Below, in pieces: positions 21,625 to 32,609 of a DNA stretch of 64,000 bases. The position numbers and the translations under genes were made by a program. This stretch comes from Shinisaurus crocodilurus (taxonomy: Eukaryota > Chordata > Lepidosauria > Squamata > Shinisauridae): contig CM037880.1 of the NCBI GenBank assembly GCA_021292165.1, positions 21,660,051 through 21,724,050 of the forward strand, given 5' to 3'. How positions within the stretch are numbered: position 1 is the first letter of the stretch; every line of letters begins with the position of its first letter. The notes beneath the pieces are model-generated. The model ran no database searches, was not told the origin of the DNA, and was given only the letters and a program-made list of their open reading frames with translations.

Positions 21625-21960
21625 GTGATCATGAGACCCACCTGGTGCCAACTCTGTTTTCCTTTTGGTGCCAGGTTAAGACTTCCCTCTTCTCTGAGGC
21701 ATTCAACGGCATTTAATGGCACACGGCGCCGACAGCGGGCATTTAAGTTGGTTTAGGCTAGCTCTATTTTAAGTGTTTTAGCTGCTCAAATCATTTTAAA
21801 TCCTGTTTTAAATTGCTTATATTCAGAAGTTTATGCTGTTTGTATTGTATTTTATTGTATTTGTGGTTTATGTTTTTAATGTATTGTTGTGAACCGCCCA
21901 GAGACCTTTGGCTATTTGGGGGTAAAGAAATGAAATAGTTAATAAATAATAATCATCATA
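21625..21960 (+). mobile_element. Second L2/CR1-like LINE 3' end
   Basis: 'aggttaagacttccctcttctctgaggcattcaacggcatttaatgg' is a decayed C-terminus. A T-rich UTR follows, then 'gtgaaccgcccagagacctttggctatttggggg' and (AATAA)n. It is arranged head to tail with 21290-21600. Confidence 0.7.
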
Positions 21961-22118
21961 GCCAATCAGTGATCATGTAGTGAAAATAATGACATCTCTT
22001 AGGGTAAGGTAAGTCTATTCAGGGCAATCCTTCTTGAATACATGAACCTTTTTGCCCCCCTTTACAACAGTGCCTGAGAAATTGAAAATTGACCCCCCCC
22101 GTGGCTCAGCACCTAGGA

Positions 22119-22249
22119 CAGCCTGCTCCAATCTGGTGCCTTCCAGATGTGTTGGACTGCAACTCCCACAATTCTCAGCCAAATTCTCAGCTGGGAATTA
22201 TGGGAGTTGCAGTTCAACAACCTGGAGGAAGCCAGGTTGGGGAAGGCTT
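22119..22249. mobile_element. hAT fold-back MITE (family 2) with TSD
   Basis: Ends CAGCCTGCTCCAATCTGG and CAGGTTGGGGAAGGCTT. Flanks are ACCTAGGA (22111-22118) and ACCTAGAA (22250-22257). The centre 'tctcagccaaattctcagctggga' is also fold-back. A mariner-like MITE abuts it. Confidence 0.88.
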
Positions 22250-22259
22250 ACCTAGAATA

Positions 22260-22504
22260 CAGTATTGGATTGCAAGTAACTTGGTTTGAGAGCGTTTTGC
22301 AAGACAAGCAAATTTTAAAATATTTATTAAAAATTCTTCACTTGATATACAAGCGACGTCTTGCAATACAAGTACTGTAGCATCAGCTTAAATTAAAAAT
22401 CTCTGTACAAATTTTTTTGGGGGGATTTCGTTTTGATATAAGAGTGTTTTGGATTACAAGCACGTTTCCAGAACGAATTATGCTCTCAATCCAAGGCATG
22501 ACTG
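22260..22504 (+). mobile_element. Mariner-like MITE with TA duplication
   Basis: The element runs from CAGTATTGGATTGCAAGTA to AATCCAAGGCATGACTG and is flanked by TA on both sides (22258-22259 and 22505-22506). 'ggtttgagagcgttttgcaag' and 'ttttggattacaagcacg' occupy the arms. No transposase frame. I recall closely similar sequence from other amniotes, which would make this an old family, but that needs a search. Confidence 0.75.
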
Positions 22505-22572
22505 TATTAGAAATCTTACCTAGGATATTAGAAATGAGTGTAAGAAATTGTCGTGCGGTATTATATACATAG

Positions 22573-22783
22573 TGACTGGGTTCACACAACAGTATAGACC
22601 ATGGTGGCTTATAAGCCATGTTTGTTTCAGAGTGGCTTGTCATGCTGTCTTAACCCAGCCAGAGTGGCGTGTGCATGGTTAACAAACCATGCTGCTGGGT
22701 TCAGACAACACAACCACCCACCCACTCTGAGACAAACCTGGTTTATAAGCCAGCATGACTTATGGTGTTGTGTGAACCCAGTC
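22573..22783. repeat. Fold-back MITE (GACTGGGTTCACACAACA ends)
   Basis: The left GACTGGGTTCACACAACAG pairs with the right GTTGTGTGAACCCAGTC. Inner arms also mirror one another: 'ggcttataagccatgtttgtttcagagtgg' against 'ccactctgagacaaacctggtttataagcc'. Middle hinge near 22670-22700. Confidence 0.85.
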
Positions 22784-23565
22784 AGTGTGTATAAGGTGAA
22801 CACTTTTAAACAAACAAATAGCCCAAACATTCAGATGTTGCTTGATTTGTAAAAGAAGCATGAAAGGAAGCTATATATAAAAGAAGAAGAAGAATGCTAG
22901 CTGTGGATTATCTCACTGAACATCATAACATGGGAGTGGGCTATTAATTATCCCTTCATACTATAAATGCCTGGACCAATTTTGTAAATGTTTTCATTTG
23001 TCAAAGATAAACATTTGTGCAATGTCTTTGCTGTCATTAATCATTAAAAAAATTTTAAAAAATTGTGGACTGCCCCATCGTCTTTATTTTCTCTGAGAAC
23101 CATTTTAGGAATTACCCAAGTGCTGAAATTCCCACATACCATTTTCAACATGCAATATACATGTTGATTAGGTGGTCATCTGTTGTGTGATGGTGTGCAT
23201 GCATGTTTGTGTGTGTATATATATCAGCTGTGCTACAGATTGTAAATGAAAGGAAAAACTGAGACTGAAGTGTACTTGATGTCTTTTTAGCGTTAATCAA
23301 AACCCACTGTGATGGATGGTGGTGACACAACAGCACTCTCATCATGACTGGGCAATATCTGGATAATTTGCCAATTTTTTACTGTCAGTCAAGGTACACA
23401 AAACTACTGACCAACTATCAGCATCTGCCAGGGCTGGAACCAGGAACCCACAGGAGCCCACGAACTGGAGGGATACATGTGGGGATATTCCTTGGGAGAT
23501 GTGGAGTGAATCTGCCCAGTTGGTCTGTGGGATTCCCCGTGAACTGAAAGGACTATGTGCTTTTC
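22784..23565. other. Unassigned sequence
   Basis: AT-rich, no gene recognised. A short TG/TA tract lies near 23200-23224. Confidence 0.4.
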
Positions 23566-23822
23566 TACATGAGGCTGTTATTCTGCTGTATCTACTTTTG
23601 GTTTGGTCGCAGAATTGAGATCCAAGTACTACATGGGGAGCATTTCCTTTCCTGCTTTTCTGCTACATAACCTCTAGGTGGCACTGTGGTATAGTGGAAT
23701 AGCGCAAATACACAAAAGGAAATCACACTTCCTTTTGCTTTCACAATTAAATTCTGCATTTTCCCTGCTCTAAAAAAACCTCACCGAATGTGCTGGTTAG
23801 ATACAGAAGCAAACTAGAGGGT
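23566..23822. repeat. TCTACATGAGGC-type DNA element, decayed
   Basis: 'gcttttctacatgaggctgtta', 'ggtggcactgtggtatagtggaatagcgcaaat' and 'cacaattaaattctgc' parallel blocks in the better element at 36336-36731. Confidence 0.5.
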
Positions 23823-24043
23823 CACAACATCATCTAAAGAACCCGTAAACAACTGTGAGTAGGGAATGATGAGTGCATGATGAAATGACCCATGTAAGCT
23901 TCCAGGATAGGCTGGAACTTTGTTTCTGCAGTCTGTGAGAATTATGGAGCTGCAGTCCAGGCCTTAACAGTCCAGGCCTCAAAGCTTGCACTCCATGGCT
24001 ACCTATGACACAGCACTGACATAAACAAACCTCCTGTCTCACT

Positions 24044-24072
24044 GTTCTCTCTCTCTCTCTCTCTCTCTCTTT
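24044..24072. repeat. (TC)n microsatellite
   Basis: TC dinucleotide run. Confidence 0.95.
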
Positions 24073-24923
24073 GCATTATGACTCTGATATGATTGTCATA
24101 GATTTCCCACAACTGGTCAGCCAGAAGCTAAGCCCACTGGAATGGCCAACACAAAGGCCCAGTTCACACATCATGACAATTCAATTTAAAAACAAACAAA
24201 AATAAAACCTGAGTTGTTGTGCATGAGGCAGCATACTGCTCAATCGCTCCCACTGGATTTTGCCAAACATGAATTTTTAGATAAATGTGGACTTCCTCCA
24301 CAGCTGAAACATTTGAAGAAGTTCATGGGAAGCCAGAAGAGTGGGAGGACTCTTTTGGGAGGACTGAAAATGTTGAGGACTGTTCCACACATCTGCATCG
24401 ACACATACCTGTCCACCACCAAAATGTGCTCCGAAACCAAATAAATTTGACATAATATTGAAATGATAGAAACAGAATACCAAAATAACGTTGAGCAATT
24501 GATGGTTATATATATAGTGCCAGCATGTGCATGATGCTTCATAGAGTACCAGAGGACAACTCTCTGCCCCAAGGAGATTACAATCTAAAAATAATAGTAC
24601 TATGATTATAAATGAAAGCCACTACCAACTCTTCTCTTGCCAGACTGGCCTAGAAGCAATTCCTTTCCAGCTATCTAAGCTCCCCTTGCTTCCACTAAGT
24701 TTGGAGAAATCAAAGATAATTAATAAAACACTTAATGGGAGAGATCATGTGCTTGTTGCAATGTAAACATTATCAACATAATGGCCGGTTGCAGGGTGGC
24801 CGGTTGCCGGCCAGATGGGCGATAAATAAATATAAATAATAAACATGGTTTTAGCAGAGGCATTGGAAGGGAGAAATGCAGCATGAAGCTGTTCTTACAA
24901 TATATGTCAAACACACTCTAAGC
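24073..24923. other. Unassigned sequence with a LINE tail fragment
   Basis: No gene recognised. Around 24780-24840, 'gccggttgccggccagatgggcgataaataaatataaataat' matches the L2/CR1-like 3' tail seen in reverse at 63575-63640. Confidence 0.45.
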
Positions 24924-25061
24924 CAGGAGTGGGGAAGCTGTGACCCTCCCGATGTTGCTAGACTACAACTCCCATCATGTCTCACCATTGACCATGCTAG
25001 CGGGGTCTGATGGGAGTTGCAGTCCTACAACATTGGGAAGGTCACAGCTACCCCATTCCTG
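24924..25061. mobile_element. hAT fold-back MITE (variant ends)
   Basis: Ends CAGGAGTGGGGAAGCTGTGACC and GGTCACAGCTACCCCATTCCTG are near-perfect inverted repeats. Flanks are CTCTAAGC and CTATAACC. The arms contain 'gactacaactcccatcatg' and 'tgatgggagttgcagtcc'. Confidence 0.88.
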
Positions 25062-25069
25062 CTATAACC

Positions 25070-26251
25070 TAAGCATCATCTCTGAGTCACGCATAAGGAG
25101 CAGGAGTGAAGTACTGTAGGTGTTCACATGATTTAATAGGACTGTATTAGGAGGGAAGAAGCAGTTGGTACGAATGAACAGAACCAGACTGGTTCTTCAC
25201 CTAACAATAATCTTGCATAATAACCTTCCAGATGCCTGTGAGTTGCATTGTTTACCAACCTACTTCTCCTAAACCACTTCACTGCCATGGACGGAAATTT
25301 GAGAGGGATGGAACACACTGATTTTGGAGAGCTTCTGACCTATTGTGTAGAATGCAGCCTCTAATATGCAGCATCTCCTTAGCTGTTCTCTCAATGCAGG
25401 GTTATGTGGGCCCTTGTGACATCAGCAGCCAAATGGCCGATCTGCGCTCTCTCTCTTTCTCCCCCTCTCCTCCTTTTTGTCCATGTGAAAGCTTTCAGCA
25501 CAGACTAAAATTTTAAAAATGAGCCATGCTGCAGAATTAAAAACTCTTTTTGCAGGGAACCTTGCAGCAGTATCTCACCATCCTCATAAAAGACTTGCAT
25601 TTTAGGTAGAAAGAAATGGGCAGTGAAAAAGACTGGGTTGTTCACACGGTTCTCTGCAGAAGTTCCACCAAATAATATCCAGTGGAACAACGGCTTGAAC
25701 GGTTCTTCCTCTAGACTAGCAGAAAAGCTTGACAGGGGTCCGCTGCGGAGTCCACTAGTCAAGGGGAAGCTGCATTGAACTCTGTGCATTATGGCTTGAG
25801 AAATGTCTCCTAATCAGTCTGCATTGTACAAATGCCTGACTTATCACTTAGTACTGCTAGCCAATTCAGCTCTTCTTGTTCATAACACTGTCTGGCGTTT
25901 GTCAGGCTGTCTTGTTTATTGTTGCTGGGACTTGGAACAAACACCCAACAGCCTTCAAAGAAACACTGATAATGTGAGAACAAATACGTTCCGCTAGAGA
26001 GAGAGAGCTGAGAGAAAACTGTCTTAGGAATGAGAGGCGAACTCCTCAGAAGTCCAAAAGATAGCGCAAGAGGACATTCAGTGGCTCAGCTCTTCCCACA
26101 CAAGCCTGATGTTATTTTGTACATTCGGTCACTGCCGGAGTTCCCATCTACAGTGCAATCTCAAACGAGCTTGAAGCCGTCGTGACTCCACACCTCACCC
26201 CATCCCAAGAATCTGTCCATCCTTTTGGAAGGATGTTGAGAATTCTTTGGT
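25070..26251. other. Unassigned sequence
   Basis: No gene or named repeat recognised. A (TC)n-rich patch lies near 25448-25475, and a GA run near 26000. Confidence 0.4.
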
Positions 26252-26762
26252 GGATGGAGCTCACTGGTTGAGCTTGTGCAAAATGTACCAGGTTCAATCC
26301 CAGTTAAACCGATCAGGTAGGGCAGTGGTGCAGAACCTCTTTCAGCCCGAGGGCCAAATTCAATTTCGGAGAAACTCTCTGGGGCCACATTCCAGTGGTT
26401 GGCAAGGACGGAGGCAAAGGGGGTGAGGCCAAACTTCCAAAAACACTAGTTTTAGAAAAGGCATTTCAACCACTTACAATGGGGGGGGGAAATGCACAAA
26501 AACTGGGAAACCACTGAGCGATCAGTGATTGGGGAAAGGGGTTGGGCTGGGGAAGAGCGCATGGCTACTAGAAGGCAGGATTGGGACCTCCGGAGAGCCA
26601 GATTTTGCCCCCAGGCCCACGTTTCTGCATCCCTGAGTTAGTAGGTGTTGTGAAAGACCTCTGTCTGAAACACTAGGCAGTTTGTCCCACAAAGAGCTGA
26701 CAGTTCTGCACTGGACAGACAAATAGCCTGACTTGACATGAAGGCAGCTTCCTCTGTTCCTA
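26252..26762 (+). mobile_element. tRNA-Ala-type SINE split by a hAT element
   Basis: The left part (to 26322) has 'ggagctcactggttgagc' and 'caggttcaatccca' plus 'gatcaggtag'. The right part (26636-26762) resumes with 'agtaggtgttgtgaaagacctctgtctga' and ends 'tgaaggcagcttcctctgttc'. Removing 26323-26635 restores the SINE order seen at 61345 and in reverse at 36944. Confidence 0.75.
26323..26635 (+). mobile_element. Non-autonomous hAT element inside a SINE
   Basis: Ends CAGTGGTGCAGAACCTC and CACGTTTCTGCATCCCTG are inverted. 'cagcccgagggccaaattc' and 'ctggggccacattccagtgg' also occur at 40355-40460 and, more weakly, at 31190 and 37730. The flanking 8-mers AGGTAGGG and AGTTAGTA are a decayed duplication of the SINE's own sequence. 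Confidence 0.75.
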
Positions 26763-26981
26763 GACATCCCTCCCACGCTGCAAGTGAAGTGAAAAAGCCT
26801 CCACTGGTGACAACTGATGTTTTTTAAAGCATAATTACCATGTGAATGGGGGGAGGGGCACTTTTTTGGGGGGTCACTGACTGGTGGAGCAGGGAGGGCT
26901 AAAATAAAAATTGCCCCCGCCTGCTGCATTTAAACCTGATTGCAGTGGGGGAGGGGAGATGTATGAGTGTGTATGTGAGTT
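26763..26981. other. Unassigned, GC-rich
   Basis: No gene recognised; G-runs near 26845-26875. Confidence 0.4.
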
Positions 26982-27034
26982 ACTGTGTGTGTGTGTGTGC
27001 GCGCGTGCATGCGTGTGTGTGTGTGTGTGTGTGT
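26982..27034. repeat. (TG)n microsatellite
   Basis: TG run with a central GCGCGCGTGC segment (Z-DNA-prone). Confidence 0.93.
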
Positions 27035-27206
27035 ATGAGTGTGCGAGTCTGGGCAGTCACTTTGGGGTGCATGCCAGCAGTGGGGTGCTCCCACAGACAC
27101 ACACCATGCGTGCCCAGCCAGAACCAGTTTGGCTCTTGGGCTGAAAAAGATTCCTTATCCTGTACTAAAGGGATGCTCTCGGTATGTGAACCTAATCTTG
27201 GGGCGA

Positions 27207-27430
27207 TTAGAAACTGCCTTATACCTTGTGAGACTATTTCTCCATCTAGCCCAATATTATCTAACCCAGTGGTAGCTAGGTAACCTGGTGCCTTTCATAT
27301 GTTTTGTATTACAACTCCCATCAACCTCAGCCAGTGTGGCCAATAGCAGGGATTATGTAATACGTAGTCCAAAACCTCTGGAGGTCACCCGTTTTGCCTG
27401 GTCTACTCTGACTTGCAGCAGCGGAGTAAA
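27207..27430 (-). mobile_element. tRNA-Ala-type SINE tail fragment split by a hAT MITE
   Basis: 'gaaactgccttatacc' and 'ctccatctagcccaatatt' before 27266, then 'gtctactctgacttgcagcagc' after 27400, reconstruct the SINE order shown intact at 36944-37090 ('ctagcccagtattgtc...ctgaccggcagcag'). Confidence 0.7.
27267..27400. mobile_element. hAT fold-back MITE inside a SINE
   Basis: Starts CAGTGGTAGCTAGGTAACCTGG and ends GGTCACCCGTTTTGCCTG. The arms are 'attacaactcccatcaacctcagcc' and 'tacgtagtccaaaacctctgg'. Flanks ATCTAACC and GTCTACTC are decayed copies of the SINE's own 8-mer and are centred on TA. Confidence 0.75.
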
Positions 27431-28090
27431 TAAATACATTTTAAACTTTAAAACTCAAAGTGCGTGTTCATATTGAGCAAAGCACTGTGTCACAACATTT
27501 GCAGAAGTGTGAAATCTGATGGATAGCTACATTCTAATCCTCAAATTAGTCTGTGCAGAAGTGGGTTCCTTTGGATGCAAAAATTGTTGCATGCATGGTT
27601 TCTCCCCCAATCCATGCATGTAACCTTGTCCAAGAATGAGTGATAGCACCAATCACCTGTATGAGAGAAACTGGGAGGCTTGATTTAGTCCACTCCGTTC
27701 CTTCTCCCCCACCAAACACTGGGCCAGTGTGATTTCCAATTGTTTGACAGTTCTATGTTTGTGCACCCTTGGCTTCTGTGCACACCTAGATCAGGGTCAC
27801 GCTGTGTATATGTTTCAATCCAGCACTATATTATTATTTCTTTAGTTCTCCATTCAATTTATTTGGAGGCTAAAGGCTTCCTTTTGCCTTTTAGAATGTT
27901 TTGCCATTTTTCTCCCACTGAAAAGCATACTGTGTGTGACAATGTACATGTTGAAAAGGTTGGATATTTCAGATCCTTGCGTTTCCTGGGGGTGGGGGAT
28001 GCATTTTGCTTTTCCCTTACAAAAAGAGATACGATGGCCAAGCACTCCATGCTGTTTGACATTCTCCCTGCTTGTGTTTTCTGTGACAGT
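27431..28090. other. Unassigned sequence
   Basis: No recognisable repeat. Overlapping open frames of 117 and 137 codons occur on opposite strands (27740-28093 plus, 27854-28267 minus) with no domain I recognise. They may be chance frames in low-stop sequence. Confidence 0.35.
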
Positions 28091-28420
28091 TGATGGCTGC
28101 AATTTGCAGGGCATTTGGAGATGCAACGTGAGGGGCCTATTATGATGTCTGGCCTTATTACCGCTCCTCAGAAACAGGAACGCAATAGATGGCTTCATAA
28201 TGGACCTAAATGGGGTATAATTCTGCAAGGCCTTGATGTGAGGACCACTAGGAGTGAATGAACTCATTTAAACTGCTCATAAAGAAGAGACGTCCCTGTG
28301 TAATAACCCTCGCGGAAAGGAAGGCAGATAATGAACTGTGTTCCACAAAGTGGATGAGCTGTCTGCAGTTTACTTCTAGGGGAAAGGCTCCTCAAAAAGT
28401 AGCATGCAGACCAATGGTAT
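28091..28420. promoter_or_regulatory. Candidate conserved non-coding element
   Basis: A unique block without repeat hallmarks, including TTTGCAGGGCATTTGGAGATG, ATGGCTTCATAATGG and AACTCATTTAAACTGC. It is bounded downstream by repetitive sequence. The regulatory call is inference from complexity and texture only. Confidence 0.25.
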
Positions 28421-28547
28421 GTATTTACCAGGGAGAGTCCCAATTTTAATCACTATCTGTATTCTGCCTATGGGAGAAAGCTTTGGGGTGCCTTAAAAAT
28501 TGCTAGTGTCCCCAGTTGCAGACTAGCATTCTTCAAGTTTCAAACAC

Positions 28548-28550
<3 letters not shown>

Positions 28551-28585
<35 letters not shown>
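28551..28585. repeat. (GA)n microsatellite
   Basis: GA dinucleotide run. Confidence 0.95.
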
Positions 28586-28587
<2 letters not shown>

Positions 28588-28934
28588 CCTGCCTGCAGGC
28601 TGACAATCTAGAAAGACACAACACATAAGGAAGAGGGGATGGGAAGGGAAGAAGAAAACAATGAAGTGGATTGTCAGCAGGGCTGGTGGAATGGCCCTAC
28701 GTCCCCTCTCATCTCCTGGGGTGGGGGCAGTCCAACTGGAGCAGGCCCCAATATTCCCTTTGCCTACTCCTGTCTCCTTTGCTCCTTTTTCCTTCCTGCA
28801 GGCCAGTTGATATCAGTTGGACTGGGCTGGGTGGGGTGGGGAGAGGGATCCAAGTGGAATAGACCCTGATGTTCCCTTTGCCGTGATGATTGGAAATGGT
28901 TCGGTAAATATTTAAGTTAGCCACCCTTATCTCG
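28586..28934. other. Unassigned sequence
   Basis: No gene recognised. It contains two similar segments ('caactggagcaggccccaatattccctttgcc' and 'caagtggaatagaccctgatgttccctttgcc'), a diverged local duplication about 120 bp apart. Confidence 0.45.
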
Positions 28935-29300
28935 CTGGTGCATTAGTTAAAAAAGCAAAAGGCTGCCAAACAAACAATTCCAGAGAGCTCTTCTTTTGAG
29001 CACAGGGCATTCCAGTCACTGTTGGGTAAATATAAGCATGATTAGCCCAGACAATAATCTGTGTAGAGCAGAAACAATGCGAACATTCCACTGGATATTA
29101 CAGAGCACAATGAAGGGAATATTTTGGCCTTGAATCAGCAGCTTTTTACAGGTAAAACCTACTGTTTGAGGTTTTAAAGAATGCCAATTAATTAAGCTTG
29201 AGGTTTATTTATATTTTTGTTCTCACATGCCTATAACTCAAAAAGAAAATCTAATCATCACCCTTAACTGCTTTCTACAATGATGTATCAGTCATCCGGT
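28935..29300. promoter_or_regulatory. Candidate conserved non-coding element
   Basis: A unique block with TAAATATAAGCATGATTAGC, ACAATAATCTG, GAACATTCCACTGG, GCCAATTAATTAAGCTTGAG and TCTAATCATCACC, that is, several homeodomain-like cores. No repeat hallmark. Inference only. Confidence 0.28.
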
Positions 29301-29413
29301 TAACCGGTGGTTAAAATGTCAATTTCTTTAAAGTTTGTTAATGGCCCCAATGGGAAATGTCTCTTGTCCTTACTCATTTCTAAAACGTGTGGCCTGCCTT
29401 TCATAATATAGAG

Positions 29414-29532
29414 CAGTGTTCTCCAACCTTGGGTCCCCAGATGTTTTTGGCCTACAACTACGCTACACTGGCTGGGGCATGCTGGGAGTTGTAGGCCAAA
29501 AACATCTGGGGACCCAAGGTTGGAGAACACTG
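29414..29532. mobile_element. hAT fold-back MITE (family 1) with TSD
   Basis: Ends CAGTGTTCTCCAACCTTGGG and AGGTTGGAGAACACTG with long matching arms ('ccccagatgtttttggcctac' opposite 'gtaggccaaaaacatctgggg'). Flanks are ATATAGAG and ATACAGAG. Confidence 0.92.
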
Positions 29533-29540
29533 ATACAGAG

Positions 29541-30293
29541 CAACAAATGGTTTACAAAACCAAAAGCAATCATGATTTAATCAGTGGTGCAGTGGAGCCA
29601 CGGCTCACAGGGATGCAACACACCAGCCCCTTTTTATTGGCAGGGAGGGACATCATCTGCCAACACACACACCCCGCTGCCACCGCCGCCCAATAATTCC
29701 CTGTTCCCTCTGTGTTTAGCTCCAATCCTCACAGTAGCTGGGCGGACATGATGACTTTCCCCATCAACGATATATTGTTCCCTGTTGTAATGCAAAAGTA
29801 TTTTGAGGCGTCTTGGTCTTGAACGGGCAATTGAGTGCGAAATCCAATGGGGATGCCTGTAACCCACCCACCCCGAACTTGGAGGACTACAGGCAGGGGA
29901 GGGTGGTGGTGGCTCCGTTGTCAGTGGGGCTCCTGATCCATTGCATCTTTTTAGGAGCTCTCCATGGTGCTGTACTCCACCCCCAAAATAGGTTCACCAG
30001 CAGGGAGTCACCAGCCTCCACTGATGATAGGCTTCCCATGGATGGCGGGAGGAGCACAGAGGCAAAGGTTGCCTCTGCACGCCTCCTGCCCTGCAACTCA
30101 GCTAGATGGCTGATTTCTTGTTTCCTTATTCCAATTTCTTGTTTCCTTATATGTCAGTCGTGTCTTGGCGGTGCCAGTCTCTTCCCATCCCTGCCCCCTG
30201 GAATGCCCTCTTCACCCCAGCTCTGAGGTCGCTCTTACAACCTCAGAGACACAGTCAGCGCGGTGTTTTCCACACAGAGCTCCAAGGTTAGAG
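29541..30293. other. Unassigned, partly GC-rich
   Basis: No gene recognised. Open frames of up to 137 codons (29813-30226) have no familiar motif. A doubled phrase 'tttcttgtttccttattcc' lies near 30114-30150. Confidence 0.4.
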
Positions 30294-30459
30294 GTTTCAT
30301 AGATTCTAGAGCTGGAAGGGGCCTACAAGGCCATCGAGTCCAACCCCCTGCTCTCAATGCAGGAAACTAGAGGAGGGGTCTCCCATCCAAGTAATAACCA
30401 GGCCTGACCCTGCTTAGCTTTCCATACTCAGACAAGCTGAGCCAGCGTGAGCCACAGGT
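30294..30459 (-). mobile_element. 5S rRNA-headed SINE with CR1-like tail, copy 2
   Basis: On the plus strand the CR1-type end comes first ('tagagctggaaggggcctacaaggcc', 'gagtccaaccccctgctc'). The reverse complement of the 5S control region follows ('ctcccatccaagtaataacc', 'ggcctgaccctgcttagctttcc') and then the 5' end 'gctgagcc...gagccacaggtc'. Same joint as the copy at 20260. Confidence 0.87.
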
Positions 30460-31255
30460 CACACAGCTGTTTTCCAAACTTGGAACTAGGCCTCCGAATA
30501 ATCCTATGGCCCTACAGTGTCTCTTGGCACCATAGGGTTGCTCTGTAAGACTCAAAAGCTTTACAGGAAGACCTGCTCCTGGTGGAAATGGTTTGTTGAT
30601 ATGAATGAACACAGTTGCCTGCATTTGGGAACTCTTTTTTATGGGGGGTGGCTATGGGGGACCATCATGATGAGTGCCTGCTCTTGAAAATGTACCCAGT
30701 ACACCCCTGGATTTAATGCTAAATAATGTAATAAGATTTCAGAAACTGCTAAATGTTTACTTGGAGTTGATCCAGATAGCCACTTGATAGAGGCGGCAAT
30801 CCTAACCACACTCAGTAAGCAGCGGGCCCTATTGAACACAGTGGGACTCCAAGTAAGCCTAAATATGATCACACTCTAATTTTAATTTCATTTTGTGGGG
30901 AAATGTGGTGTTATGCTTTTCAATTAAAAAATAAGTTTTTAATTGAAACAACATAAATCTTGAATTGTTTTATAATTACAATTGCATTAGGGCAGAATGC
31001 TATGGCTGCAAGACAGAGTCCAGACAGCCACAGGAGAACCCAGAGTTTCCAACTTTGGATACCTGCTCCCAGGTCTGAGTGCTGCAATGGATGGGTGCAA
31101 TCTTGTCCCAGGGGCATGAGCAGGTAATATATGCATGTGCATGAACATTACAGCACCATGCAGAACACAGCTTGCCTTTTCAGCAGGAGTGGAGAATACA
31201 TTTTTCTTCTGGGGAGCCTTCTGAGGGCCACATGCAAGAGGTGGAGGGAGTCAAA
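30460..31255. other. Mostly unassigned sequence
   Basis: 30791-30873 ('ggcggcaatcctaaccacac...gccctattgaacacagtggg') is probably a decayed TTAA-type MITE. 31185-31250 resembles the hAT element at 26323. No gene recognised. Confidence 0.4.
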
Positions 31256-31256
31256 G

Positions 31257-31745
31257 CAGGAACGGTGCAGGGCTGTTTGGCGCCCTAGGCCAAATTATAT
31301 TTAGCGCCCCCCCCTCTCGTGCCGTGGGGGGGGCTCCGGAGCAAAGCAGCCCTGCTCTGCAACCCCCCACCACCATCGCCGCCCCCCACCACCACCTACC
31401 TTCCCCCCGCCCCCGCTGCTGGGCTGCTGCTCTGCTGCTGCTGCTCGTCTACACTCTCCGACGCGACGGGACCCCCAAGCTTTTTTTTTTGCCGGGGAAA
31501 CAGGGCAACAGGGGCTGTTTATGGCCCTGTTGCCCTGGTTCCTCCTCCCGCCAAAACAATGCTGGCGGGGCTCCAGAATGACGGAAGTAGGTAGGTAGGG
31601 GCGGGCGGGCGCCGCGGGGGGAGGTGCAGCACGGCGGCGGCGTGCACGCAGCGGAGGTGGCAGGCGGGCGGAGCTGCCGGAGGCCAGAAGCGCAAAACGC
31701 TGCCCTCTCCGCACGCGCCTAGCAGGCCTAGCGTAGCGCGGCCTG
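31257..31745 (-). mobile_element. CpG-rich hAT-like element (relative of 8939)
   Basis: 'caggaacggtgcagggctgtttggcgccctaggcc' is the reverse complement of the right end of the element at 8939. About 450 bp follow, very rich in CpG, CCG and GGC runs ('gcgggcgggcgccgcgggggg', 'cacggcggcggcgtgc'). The far terminus was not fixed. Open frames on both strands (up to 137 codons) are GC-composition artefacts. A real CpG-island promoter is the alternative. Confidence 0.55.
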
Positions 31746-32500
31746 AGTCAAGCTAAGTGGGGGCCCTCCTCTCTCCTCTCTCTCTCTCACACACACACCA
31801 CCCCACACACACAACCTGTCTCTCCTCTAGCAGTTGTTAGTAAACCTTTCTATTATAGCCTGCTAAGGGTATTCTCTCCTCGTGCAGCATGGAAATAGCA
31901 CTACCTTTTTGTAGCTATAAAAAAAAAAAAAGATAAGTATTTTTGATATTTACAAGGCTGCCTTAATATGAAAATAGAGTATTACAAAAATTTTAATCTT
32001 TGAAATGCTGGAGGATTTTTTATTCCTATATGACAAGCCTATGATATTCCTTTTACCACAAGTTGGCAGGCAACCAAGGGCCTGAAAAAGTTGAGTCAAG
32101 GGCTGGATCCAGATGGCTCTTTGCTGCCTGCAGAAGTCCTCTTTTTCAAACATATATTTTTGAAACCAAAGGTAGCGCTGTTTCCAAGCATACATTTCTC
32201 CCTTCAGAGAGAAAACGGACAAACTCCAACCATAATACATGTTCTAGTGTATTATGGATGAAGCTCCTAAAATATTAACAGGCCATAAAAATGATGAACA
32301 GGTGGAGATATGACTTTCCACTTGCACAGATGTGGGCCATGTGGACATGGCACATGCCTGTACAGCTGTGTTACAGTTCATATGAATACTATGACAGGAA
32401 TTTAGGAGTGGAAATTAATCACGCACCGTGTAGTTGCATAAGCAGCATTTGAAGAATGAATTTTAAACTTGTTTTGAAGTGAGCGGAGTCCTTGCTTTAA
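31746..32500. other. Unassigned, AT-rich
   Basis: No gene or named repeat recognised. Poly-A lies at 31919-31931. Confidence 0.4.
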
Positions 32501-32535
32501 ATGAAATTTATCTTGGCTGTGGTCTCTTTCTCTCT

Positions 32536-32539
32536 TTGT

Positions 32540-32608
<69 letters not shown>

Positions 32609-32609
32609 T
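32536..32609. repeat. (TG)n(GA)n compound microsatellite
   Basis: A TG run passes directly into an imperfect GA run. Confidence 0.95.

Noticed and set aside
27740..28267. Overlapping 117- and 137-codon frames as a coding exon
   Set aside because: Open on both strands with no domain, splice or promoter evidence; treated as low stop density.
31301..31714. 137-codon GC-rich open frame (alanine/arginine/glycine-rich)
   Set aside because: Open on both strands because of extreme GC content; lies in a hAT-like element.
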